From positions 1 to 64,000 of the forward strand of contig JABGRK010000017.1 of the NCBI GenBank assembly GCA_018648325.1: DNA of 64,000 nt, read 5' to 3'. This DNA comes from Chloroflexota bacterium (GTDB lineage: Bacteria > Chloroflexota > Dehalococcoidia > JABGRK01). Within the stretch, counting starts at the first letter, position 1; every line of letters begins with the position of its first letter. Below, in pieces: positions 8,875 through 16,891 of this stretch. The translations under genes were made by a program, and so were the position numbers. The notes beneath the pieces are model-generated. The model was not told the origin of the DNA. It searched no databases and saw only the letters and a list, made by a program, of their open reading frames with translations.

Positions 8875-9843
8875 CTAGTCCTGTAAAGATTCTACCAGAC
8901 CAGTCAATGTTTTGGTATCAGATCCGTACTTAGCGGCTTGTTTAAGTGTAGCTAAGGCTTTTTGTCGATACAGTTCCATGGTCACAACAGTATAGTGTAT
9001 CGCACCTGTGTCAAACAAGAGCTTTATAACTTGTTTTTCGGTTTGGGGCGTGACGGCGTCTGAGCCTTTATATATAGAACTCAGCAACTCAAGATCATTG
9101 CCCTCGGCATTTTCCAGTGCGTATATTATAGGGAGCGTTACTTGCTTTGCTATGATGTCGCTTTTACCTGTTTCCGACTTCGTTATTCCATGTATGTCGT
9201 TTACCAATTGAGTTGCCATACCAATATTGTGGCCGAATCGGGCAAATGCATCTATTAGATTTTGATTATCTGTTGAGAGCATGGCTGCAGTGAGGCAGGC
9301 GCATTCCATTGGAGGTGCCGATTTGAGTGCTACCATGTCGAGGTATTGGTCTTCTGTAATATCTGTGTTTGATTTATGTTTGATATCGAGATATTGGCCA
9401 GTGCAGGACATAATTCCATACTTACTTATCTCGGCAATAATCGAAACGATGGAACCGTTGTCTACATTTTTTGTTTTAAGCCTGACCATGGCCAACTGTG
9501 CCAGCAATAGTAGCGCAGTGGCGATATTGACTGCTTGAGCGTAACCGGCGGTTGCTATTAGTGAGCTTTTTGAGTCTTGATCCTCCACATCATCAAAAAC
9601 ATCGGCGGCTGTTTGCATGAAGCATATTGCCGCGGATAATGGAAGGACATGTTCGTATCCATCACAAACGCTTTGGGATATAAGAACAGGTAGTAGTGAT
9701 GATCGATATCCCGACTCAGACAGAGGTCTACCGGGACCCATTAGGGGCTGTTGGATTAATTGCTTAAACGACGAATCCCCCGGTAAACTTGCTATCAGCT
9801 CTTCTATTTCCTGTTTAAGAAGATGTGCTATTTTTTGTAACAT
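8875..9843 (-). CDS. ComQ-like isoprenyl synthase / class I polyprenyl synthetase fold (322 aa)
   Basis: Aspartate-rich ADVFDDVEDQD motif, second motif QLVNDIHG, helical isoprenoid-synthase layout; 12 bp downstream of a short peptide gene. Confidence 0.8.
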   Translation of the reverse strand: MLQKIAHLLKQEIEELIASLPGDSSFKQLIQQPLMGPGRPLSESGYRSSLLPVLISQSVCDGYEHVLPLSAAICFMQTAADVFDDVEDQDSKSSLIATAGYAQAVNIATALLLLAQLAMVRLKTKNVDNGSIVSIIAEISKYGIMSCTGQYLDIKHKSNTDITEDQYLDMVALKSAPPMECACLTAAMLSTDNQNLIDAFARFGHNIGMATQLVNDIHGITKSETGKSDIIAKQVTLPIIYALENAEGNDLELLSSIYKGSDAVTPQTEKQVIKLLFDTGAIHYTVVTMELYRQKALATLKQAAKYGSDTKTLTGLVESLQD

Positions 9844-9855
9844 TCAAAAGATCTA

Positions 9856-10071
9856 TTACCAGCCACCCATAGGTTGTGCTTTGGCCTCAAGCACTGCCGA
9901 GTTGCCATTTACGATGCCCACGCTGGTATGCACGTTGACGATGGCATCTTTCTCTTCGGTAGTGAGATTGAACTTGGCAAGTGTACTGCTCGGATCTTTC
10001 AGTAAATCTTCCTTGAATTTGCCATCGGTAAAGGTTTTTTTAACTAATGACCTAACTGCTTTAAGACTCAT
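9856..10071 (-). CDS. Putative ComX-like / RiPP-type pheromone precursor (71 aa, C-terminal GGW)
   Basis: MSLKAVRSLVKKTFTDGKFKEDLLKDPSSTLAKFNLTTEEKDAIVNVHTSVGIVNGNSAVLEAKAQPMGGW; RBS ggaggga 3 nt before the ATG at 10071; the upstream ATG in the ORF track lacks such an RBS. Confidence 0.7.
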   Translation of the reverse strand: MSLKAVRSLVKKTFTDGKFKEDLLKDPSSTLAKFNLTTEEKDAIVNVHTSVGIVNGNSAVLEAKAQPMGGW

Positions 10072-10141
10072 GATTCCCTCCATTATCGTGTTTATTTTAT
10101 GGATATACTGCAATGTAGTGGCTTACATTAGCAGATATATA

Positions 10142-10170
10142 TGTATACACTAGTTTTGCTCGGTTGTCAA
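10142..10170 (-). promoter_or_regulatory. Sigma70-type promoter of the comXQP-like operon
   Basis: Minus strand TTGACA (10170-10165), N17, TATACA (10147-10142), about 70 nt before the precursor ATG. Confidence 0.7.
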
Positions 10171-10306
10171 ATTATGTTTATTAATTGCGATTCCATGCTA
10201 CAAAAGATGGCAGGAAAGGCTAGGAGAAAGTATATTGCAATACAGTAACAATAGGTAACAATATGGAAACATGTTGCCATTGGTGTTGGCTCCCGGTATG
10301 CTGCAA

Positions 10307-10738
10307 CTAGTTTTTGCCGGCACTGCTGCAGGCTACCATATCCTTTTTGGGCGTGTGTTCCTTTGTGAAGTTTACTCTCCTTATCTTTGCGTTGATGCGC
10401 GCAATCATCTCTCGTATACTGAATGGTTTTTTGAGGTAGTCGTCTGCACCGGCGATTAAAGCCTGTTGAAGCCAGTCTTGATCGTGGGCTGCCGATAACA
10501 TTATTACCGGAACGTGAGACTGCTGCCGGATTGTATTTAATACCTGCATGCCATTGATACCGGGCATCATTATGTCTAACAGGACTAGGTCAGGTTTGGC
10601 TTTCTGGAATGCGGCCAGGGCAATTCTTCCGTGCAGTGCAGTGATTACGCGATACCCGTTATGCTCCAGCGCTCGATTAAGCATGGTAACCATTGTTTTG
10701 TCGTCGTCTATTATCATTATTAGTGGTGAGTTATTCAT
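10307..10738 (-). CDS. Response regulator, receiver domain only (143 aa)
   Basis: IIDDDKTM, DLVLLDIMMPGINGMQVL, ADDYLKKPF; no DNA-binding domain; RBS ggaggc upstream. Confidence 0.9.
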   Translation of the reverse strand: MNNSPLIMIIDDDKTMVTMLNRALEHNGYRVITALHGRIALAAFQKAKPDLVLLDIMMPGINGMQVLNTIRQQSHVPVIMLSAAHDQDWLQQALIAGADDYLKKPFSIREMIARINAKIRRVNFTKEHTPKKDMVACSSAGKN

Positions 10739-10778
10739 TTGAGTAGCCTCCTGACTTTGTGGGTTTGTTGTTAAAAGT

Positions 10779-11285
10779 CTATTGGGTCATGTGTTGAACT
10801 GCTCTGAGCATTTTATGCAGTATGTCTCGACGCTGGGTGTGTTCTGCGATCTCTACTTCACCGTCGTCGCTGTAGTTCTCATTGCTTTGAACTTCCAGCC
10901 TAGTTACTTCGGCGTCTTCTACTACGTATAATCTCATCAGCTTCTCGTGGATAGCATTGGCGTTTTTTGTTTTGTTGTGTGATGTTTGCATTGTTTCCTT
11001 CTTTTCTACGTTTGTAATAGTTAACGTGATAGGTTTTGGATTGGCATTTATGTCCTCAATTCGGTTTGCAATACTCAGTAGCGCCATACCGCCTTGTGTC
11101 GGTTTTAAAGTAGGATGCTCGTTTTCAATAGCGGTACGAGCGAGATCATTACTGAGCAGGTATCTGCGATAATGGCTATACTCCTCAGGAACAATTCCGA
11201 ATTGCTTAAGGGCAGTTATCTCGTTGTCGCACTCCATTTTAAGTACGGTGCTTATTGTTTCCAAGTGACTTCTTGAGCCGTTCAT
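10779..11285 (-). CDS. Hypothetical protein (168 aa)
   Basis: ORF with start overlapping the upstream stop (TAATG) and RBS ggaggc. Confidence 0.6.
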   Translation of the reverse strand: MNGSRSHLETISTVLKMECDNEITALKQFGIVPEEYSHYRRYLLSNDLARTAIENEHPTLKPTQGGMALLSIANRIEDINANPKPITLTITNVEKKETMQTSHNKTKNANAIHEKLMRLYVVEDAEVTRLEVQSNENYSDDGEVEIAEHTQRRDILHKMLRAVQHMTQ

Positions 11286-11523
11286 TATTCGCCTCCTTGT
11301 GGGCTATTGATTTTGTAGTTGATGTTGTAGCTGTTTGTTTGTGAGGCGTCGTTGCTACTGGGGGCTTGATATATATCGGTAAGACTGGTTGCTGTTTCTT
11401 CAGGTGAAACAAACTGTGCAGTAACTCCGGCTCCCACCATAATCACCAGCGCTGCTATCAACAGGAGAAGCAGGCTGCGTAGCGAGCTTTTTTTTGTTCT
11501 GCGATTGCGTTGGTTGTGTTCAT
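11285..11523 (-). CDS. Small single-TM protein requiring a -1 frameshift at an A8 tract (about 78 aa)
   Basis: ATG 11523 with upstream GGGGG opens MNTTNAIAEQKK; after the A8 tract the -1 frame reads SSLRSLLLLLIAALVIMVGAGVTAQFVSPEETATS...NSPQGGE* ending in TAATG coupled to the next gene. Confidence 0.5.
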
Positions 11524-11669
11524 TTCTGATACCCCCATTCGATTACAGTTATTAGATTAGGGGAGCAGGGTCACACCAGCAGCAAAAAAGAACTGAGAAA
11601 AATCACAGAACAATCACAGACAGTTATTTTGGGTGATTCAGGGGCGACAGGAGTGTTTTCAGATAAAAA

Positions 11670-11697
11670 AAACCTTCCGCAAAGCGGAAGGTTTGCA
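11670..11697 (-). terminator. Hairpin terminator between regulatory operons
   Basis: aaaccttccgc-aaa-gcggaaggttt with A/T runs on both sides. Confidence 0.8.
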
Positions 11698-11727
11698 TTT
11701 TTTAAAAAGGTTCTTTTTTAATATCTA

Positions 11728-12429
11728 TCAGCTATTTTTTTTCATGATATAGCCTATGCCGGGCCTGGTCGTGATGTACTTGGGGGTTTTTGTGCTGTCA
11801 CTGAGCTTTTGCCTGAGACGGGCCACGTTTACCTGGAGCAGGTGTGCTTCACCTATGTAGTCTGCACCCCAGACCTTTTCCAGTATCTGATCAGGCGTGA
11901 CCACGCGGCCTGCGTTATGCGCCAGAAAGGCCAGCAGTCTGTATTCTGTTGCTGTCAGGGTTATATCCTGCTTGTCTATGGAAACGGAATGCTGTGTGTA
12001 GTCAATTGTCAGGTCATCGCAGGTAAAGGCTGGCTCGGTTTGGTCCTCCCAGAATTTGGTGCGGCGCAGTACTGCTTTTACTCTGGCCACAAGTTCTTTG
12101 GACGAAAACGGTTTGGTTATGTAATCATCCGCACCGGCATTAAGTCCCTCCACCTTCTCATCCTCGTTGCCTTTTGCAGTCACGATTATAACGGGAACCT
12201 GAGAAAACTCACGGATACGCTGGCATGTCGTAAAACCGTCGATTCCTGACATCATTACGTCAAGCAGTACCAGATCAGGGGTTTCCTCGTCAAAGAATAT
12301 ATCCAGCGCCTCTTCACCGCTGCTGGCTCTTAAGACCTTGTGCCCCTCAATTTCCAGTATGCGCTGCATGAGTCGCAGTAAGCGAACATCGTCATCAACG
12401 GCTAGAACAGATATTTTTCTCGACGGCAT
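11728..12429 (-). CDS. OmpR/PhoB-family response regulator (233 aa)
   Basis: Receiver DLVLLDVMMSGIDG...ADDYITKPFSSKELVARVKAVLRR plus winged HTH (TATEYRLLAFLAHNAGRVVTPDQILEKVWG). Confidence 0.93.
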   Translation of the reverse strand: MPSRKISVLAVDDDVRLLRLMQRILEIEGHKVLRASSGEEALDIFFDEETPDLVLLDVMMSGIDGFTTCQRIREFSQVPVIIVTAKGNEDEKVEGLNAGADDYITKPFSSKELVARVKAVLRRTKFWEDQTEPAFTCDDLTIDYTQHSVSIDKQDITLTATEYRLLAFLAHNAGRVVTPDQILEKVWGADYIGEAHLLQVNVARLRQKLSDSTKTPKYITTRPGIGYIMKKNS

Positions 12430-12439
12430 ATTATCACCT

Positions 12440-12832
12440 TTATTTTATTAGTGCCTGAGCTGCTGCTTCTTTAAGGCTGGCGGCACTGAGCGGTTTTACC
12501 AGATAATCCATGGCACCCATATCCAGTGCTTTTTCGCGCATGGATACACCTGCTGATGCGGTTAGCATAATAACTTTGATATTGGCAAGTTTTTTGTTGG
12601 ATTTGACCTGCCTCAGCACCGACCATCCATCTTGCCCTGGTAGCCTTAGGTCCATGAATATCAGATCGACATGATTGTCTGCTACGATGGTTAGTCCTGT
12701 TTCCCCATCCTCTGCGGCAAGCACGTTGTAACCTTCAATATCGAGCACTCGCGTTGCAAAGTGGCGGATGTTGGCTTCATCTTCAATTATAAGGATTGTC
12801 TTTTTACTGCTTTCTTGCATATTATTTACCAC
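12440..12832 (-). CDS. Stand-alone receiver protein (130 aa)
   Basis: ILIIEDEANIRHF, DLIFMDLRLPGQDGW, AMDYLVKPL. Confidence 0.9.
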   Translation of the reverse strand: MVNNMQESSKKTILIIEDEANIRHFATRVLDIEGYNVLAAEDGETGLTIVADNHVDLIFMDLRLPGQDGWSVLRQVKSNKKLANIKVIMLTASAGVSMREKALDMGAMDYLVKPLSAASLKEAAAQALIK

Positions 12833-14537
12833 TCTCCTTTTTGCCTTTAATTATTGGCAGAGTGAAATAAACTATACTTCCTTCTTTTAGCTTGCTCTGT
12901 ATCCATATTTTACCACCGTGTGCTTCCACCAGTCCTTTACAGATGGATAGTCCAAGTCCTATACCGCTTCTGTCTATACCTTTATGCTTTATGCGGTACA
13001 TTCTATCGAATACCTTGTTCAGTTCATCATCAGGTATGCCAATGCCCTGATCTGAAATGCTTATAAGAATGTTGGAGTTATCTTTCTGAGCCTTTATTTC
13101 GATAACGGTTCCGGCCTCGGAATATTTTATAGAATTATTAATTACGTTGTCTATTACCTGCCGGATGCGTTTTGCGTCTATGTTGAGGTTAGGCAGTTTT
13201 ATTGGCAGCACCGATTTTATTGTATGGTGATTGGCTCTGAGGTTGGCTTCGGTGATTATCTCTTGCATGAGCTTGAGAAGATTATAATCTTCTTTCTCCA
13301 GTTTTAGCAGGCCTGCCTCCATGCGTGACATATCCAGCAGGTGGTCTATGAGTTCTATAAGTCTGTCGGTTGAATCATCTATAGATTGCAGATACTCTTG
13401 TTTCTCATCCGTATCCAGCATCTTGTCATAGTCTATCATCATGGTTGAGTAGCCTTTGATGGTTGCCAGCGGAGTGCGCAACTCGTGTGAGACATTGGAC
13501 AGCAGATCTGTTTTCATGCGGTCTGTTTCGCGCATGGCAATAACTTCCTGCTGATGGTGTATGATTTCCTCCTCTGCTGCCTTATGTTTTTCCTCCAGCT
13601 CTATGTTATGCAGTGCAAAGGCTATGTCTCCCGCGACCTCTCTAAACAGGCTCAAAGCCTCATCATCGGTCACTACGGTTGGAATTGCAGAAACGCATAA
13701 TATGCCATAGATGCTTTTTTTGTATGCCAGTTGAACGCACATGGCATACCTGTTTACCCCTTCTGTTGAGATGGGGCACTGGCTACAAGTTTCGGAGGTG
13801 TTTTTAACTACAACAACCTCTGGGGTTTCCATTGCACGTGTTGCACAATGAGGAAGGTTGCCAAGTTTCATTTGATTGGAAAAAGCGTGGTAGCTTGTGC
13901 CTATGCCCGCCTCGACGCAAAGGGTCGCTTTACGTTTTTTGTCGAGCAGTGATATCCAGGCGCTGTGGTAATCCGGGACTCTTAGCAGCGTGTCACATAC
14001 GTCTTTGAGTAAGCGGTATCTGTCTTTTTGCGTGGTTACAATGCGGTTGATAGTGCGCAATGCATTAAGTACGCGATTTAAGTGCTTTATACGCTCCTCG
14101 GCTCTCTTGCGCTCGCTGAGTTCCTGCTGTACTTCATTAAACAGCCTTTTATTTTCCCTCTTGAGCCGCTGCCGCTCCACTATGTCGCCGACCACAGAGA
14201 GCATTTTATCGATATCCATGGGCTTGGTGATATAGGCCGATGCTCCCTGGTTCAGTGCCTGCATGGCGGTTTCCAGCGAGGCAAATCCTGTGACCATGAC
14301 CGCTGCCATATCAGAATTTATCTCTTTGAGTGAAGCAAGAAGTATTGTTCCGTCCATATCTGGCAACTTGATATCCAGTAGTGCCAGATCAAACGATTGT
14401 TGCTTTGCCTTTTCAATAGCCTCTTTGCCTGTGCTCGCGCTATCGGTATCGTAGCCCTTTTCGTCCAGAATATGGGATAGCGTAGTGCACTGGCTTTCAT
14501 CATCATCGACAATCAGAATTGTTGGTTTTATTTCCAT
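12822..14537 (-). CDS. Hybrid sensor histidine kinase: N-terminal receiver, GAF, HisKA, HATPase (571 aa)
   Basis: DLALLDIKLPDMDG receiver; SNVSHELRTPLATIKGY H-box; NVINNSIKYSEAG, GIGIPDDEL, RSGIGLGLSICKGLVEAHGG. Confidence 0.94.
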   Translation of the reverse strand: MEIKPTILIVDDDESQCTTLSHILDEKGYDTDSASTGKEAIEKAKQQSFDLALLDIKLPDMDGTILLASLKEINSDMAAVMVTGFASLETAMQALNQGASAYITKPMDIDKMLSVVGDIVERQRLKRENKRLFNEVQQELSERKRAEERIKHLNRVLNALRTINRIVTTQKDRYRLLKDVCDTLLRVPDYHSAWISLLDKKRKATLCVEAGIGTSYHAFSNQMKLGNLPHCATRAMETPEVVVVKNTSETCSQCPISTEGVNRYAMCVQLAYKKSIYGILCVSAIPTVVTDDEALSLFREVAGDIAFALHNIELEEKHKAAEEEIIHHQQEVIAMRETDRMKTDLLSNVSHELRTPLATIKGYSTMMIDYDKMLDTDEKQEYLQSIDDSTDRLIELIDHLLDMSRMEAGLLKLEKEDYNLLKLMQEIITEANLRANHHTIKSVLPIKLPNLNIDAKRIRQVIDNVINNSIKYSEAGTVIEIKAQKDNSNILISISDQGIGIPDDELNKVFDRMYRIKHKGIDRSGIGLGLSICKGLVEAHGGKIWIQSKLKEGSIVYFTLPIIKGKKESGK

Positions 14538-14678
14538 ATACTCTTTTTAACTATCTAATCCGTTTCCCTGCGCCAGACAGTTATTAGTTTTTTTCGTTAA
14601 CTGACAATAAATGACAATAAATTAGTGCCCCAATCATATTGTGCTGCATCGTAGTTGTCAAGTAAATCTTGACAGGTG

Positions 14679-14707
14679 TTGACATATTACCTTTTTTGCG
14701 CTATTGT
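14679..14707 (+). promoter_or_regulatory. Sigma70-type promoter
   Basis: TTGACA-N17-TATTGT; a second TTGACA lies 10 bp upstream (14669-14674). Confidence 0.55.
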
Positions 14708-14736
14708 GCACGCAAATCGATAAGGAGGGATAAAAT

Positions 14737-14877
14737 ATGCAAGCTTATTGTATGAAGTGCCGCTCAAAAAGGGAGATGAAGGACGCCAAGAATGTGACCA
14801 TGAAGAACGGCAAGCCTGCAACCCAGGGAGTATGTCCGACTTGTGGCACAAAGATGTATAGGATAGGTAAAGGCTAG
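14737..14877 (+). CDS. Small zinc-ribbon protein, DUF5679-like (46 aa; below ORF-track cutoff)
   Basis: MQAYCMKCRSKREMKDAKNVTMKNGKPATQGVCPTCGTKMYRIGKG*; RBS aaggaggg; CxxC...CxxC. Confidence 0.8.
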   Translation: MQAYCMKCRSKREMKDAKNVTMKNGKPATQGVCPTCGTKMYRIGKG

Positions 14878-14908
14878 AAAAGGTAAAAGAGTAATTGTTT
14901 CATACCGA

Positions 14909-14958
14909 TTAAAAGGGCTGAATACGTGAAGCAGGCACCATGGTTTCAGCCCTTTTAC
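14909..14958 (+). terminator. Hairpin terminator
   Basis: aaaagggctgaa...ttcagccctttt inverted repeat. Confidence 0.6.
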
Positions 14959-14982
14959 CATTGTACCCGGATGGTTGAACTA

Positions 14983-15843
14983 CTATTCCTGGTGGCTGAA
15001 TGACCACATAGCCAGCGTTATCATCATCGCTCCGAATATTGCCAACACAGCAATGTTTTCCCACATGGTCATAGTGTGCCCGAAAAGCTTAATCCCCAGC
15101 GGATCGCTTATCTCTTTGCCCAGCACTACTTCACGGATCGGCGCCACCCCGTAGCTAGCTGGATTTATTTTGGTAAGGAAGTTGAGCCATGACGGCAGGC
15201 CTTGAAGCGGGAAGAATACACCGGACAGAAATATCATGGGCATCATCATCAGTTGCATTATCATCTGAAACGCTTCCATGGATCTTATGCGAGTGGCCAG
15301 CAGTATGCCCAGAGAGCTGAGCGATACGGCCAGCAGGAACATAAGTGGCAACAGTTTAAACACTGTGGCAATAGAGAAAGATATGCCTAAAATTGGGGCA
15401 AAAATCATGATGATAAGTCCCGGGATTAGGGCTATGGTGGCTGCTCCCAGAACCTTTCCTGTGGCAACGTAAACACGGTTGACAGGAGCCACCAACACCT
15501 CTTTTAGAAAACCGAACTCCCTATCCCATACCAGCGACGCTCCGCCCATAAGCGCGCCTGTGAGAACCGACATGCTTATAATGCCGGGAAACATGAAATC
15601 GAGATAATCTATCGGCATTTTAATAAACACTGAATCGCCTGGTAGAGATAGCCCCCCTGCTACTACGATATCGAATTCGTCCATTGATAGTTGAGTAAAC
15701 TGCATGCTTGAGCTAAGCCCACTGCCGAAAATGACCAGGAAGAGCAGAGGGAATGTTATGGATCCGAGCATACGCATTCTATCATGCCAGAAGCGAAGTA
15801 TGTCGCGGTACCAGATTATATATATGGCTCTCAGACCAGTCAT
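14983..15843 (-). CDS. ABC-2 type transporter permease (DrrB-like)
   Basis: Six hydrophobic segments; typical ABC-2 sequence (FPLLFLVIFGSGLSSSM; ALMGGASLVWDREFGFLKEVLVAPV). Confidence 0.9.
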   Translation of the reverse strand: MTGLRAIYIIWYRDILRFWHDRMRMLGSITFPLLFLVIFGSGLSSSMQFTQLSMDEFDIVVAGGLSLPGDSVFIKMPIDYLDFMFPGIISMSVLTGALMGGASLVWDREFGFLKEVLVAPVNRVYVATGKVLGAATIALIPGLIIMIFAPILGISFSIATVFKLLPLMFLLAVSLSSLGILLATRIRSMEAFQMIMQLMMMPMIFLSGVFFPLQGLPSWLNFLTKINPASYGVAPIREVVLGKEISDPLGIKLFGHTMTMWENIAVLAIFGAMMITLAMWSFSHQE

Positions 15844-15858
15844 TGTTTTTTTATCCTC

Positions 15859-16830
15859 CTAGTGGCCCATGCGGCGCGCCATCTCCTTGAAGCTATTGCC
15901 TGCCTGCTCCTGCCTGATCTCATGGCCAGTTAGTTTCAGGAAAACGTCGTCCAGGCTGGGACGGCGCAGGCTTATGCTTTGGATGTTGACGCTAAATTCT
16001 TTTATAAACAAAGGCAGGAATTCATTTCCGCCTGCTTTTTCAATAATCAGTTCATCGTTATCATGCTTGGCATCGATCTGGTATCGCGATTTGATTTCAT
16101 CGGCCGCTTTTACATTGTCATCCGTTTTCAGGGTGATGATGTCTTTGCCAACACTTGCCTTGAGTTTGGCAGGGCTGTCCAGCGCGGCGATTTTCCCGTT
16201 GTCGATAACTGCAATGCGACTGGCTTTATCCGCCTCGTCCATATAGTGAGTGGTAAGGAATATGGTTGTACCTTCCTGCTTCTGCAAATCGGTGATGTAC
16301 TCCCATATGCGGTTGCGTGTTTGGGGATCAAGTCCCAGCGTTGGTTCGTCCAGAAACAGCACCTTGGGATGATGCAGCAGTCCTCTTGCCAGCTCCAGTC
16401 GCCGTTTCATGCCACCCGAGTAAGTAGTTACCTTGCTGTTGCGCCTGTCCCACAGTTCAACCATGTTCAGAACTTCCTTGATGCGCTGCTCTCGGACAGA
16501 CGATGGTACATTATATATCATGGCGTGAAAGCGCAGGTTTTGTATGCCCGACAGCTTGATGTCCAGACTGGGGTCCTGAAACACCAGTCCGATGGACTCA
16601 CGCACCTGATGCTGCTGACGTACCACGTCGTATCCGTTTACGGTGGCTTGTCCCGACGAAGGTTTAGCCAGTGTGCATAGTATTCTGATGGTGGTGGTTT
16701 TACCGGCCCCGTTTGGCCCTAAAAAGCCGAGTATTTCACCACGGGCAACGTTAAAACTGACATCGTTTACAGCGGTAAGCTTACCGAAGTTCTTTATCAG
16801 GTTGTTTACTTCTATTATATTCTCGGCCAT
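15859..16830 (-). CDS. ABC transporter ATP-binding protein (DrrA-like)
   Basis: Walker A GPNGAGKTT, signature YSGGMKRRLELARGL, Walker B VLFLDEPTLGLD. Confidence 0.95.
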   Translation of the reverse strand: MAENIIEVNNLIKNFGKLTAVNDVSFNVARGEILGFLGPNGAGKTTTIRILCTLAKPSSGQATVNGYDVVRQQHQVRESIGLVFQDPSLDIKLSGIQNLRFHAMIYNVPSSVREQRIKEVLNMVELWDRRNSKVTTYSGGMKRRLELARGLLHHPKVLFLDEPTLGLDPQTRNRIWEYITDLQKQEGTTIFLTTHYMDEADKASRIAVIDNGKIAALDSPAKLKASVGKDIITLKTDDNVKAADEIKSRYQIDAKHDNDELIIEKAGGNEFLPLFIKEFSVNIQSISLRRPSLDDVFLKLTGHEIRQEQAGNSFKEMARRMGH

Positions 16831-16891
16831 GGGTCTCCTGTTTAAAAGGTGTAATTATAAGCTGGTTTTACAGTCCATAAAACGTAAATGA

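Noticed and set aside
8875-9843. Calling the isoprenyl synthase a housekeeping FPP/GGPP synthase (ispA/hepT).
   Set aside because: The second motif is QLVNDIHG rather than a full DDxxD, and the adjacent Trp-terminal peptide and ComP-like receptor favour a ComQ-type role; a tree is still needed.
9617-10153. Plus-strand 178-aa ORF across the precursor region.
   Set aside because: Antisense to the well-supported X and Q genes, no RBS, no recognisable domain.
15979-16680. Plus-strand 233-aa ORF.
   Set aside because: Antisense shadow of the ABC ATPase gene.
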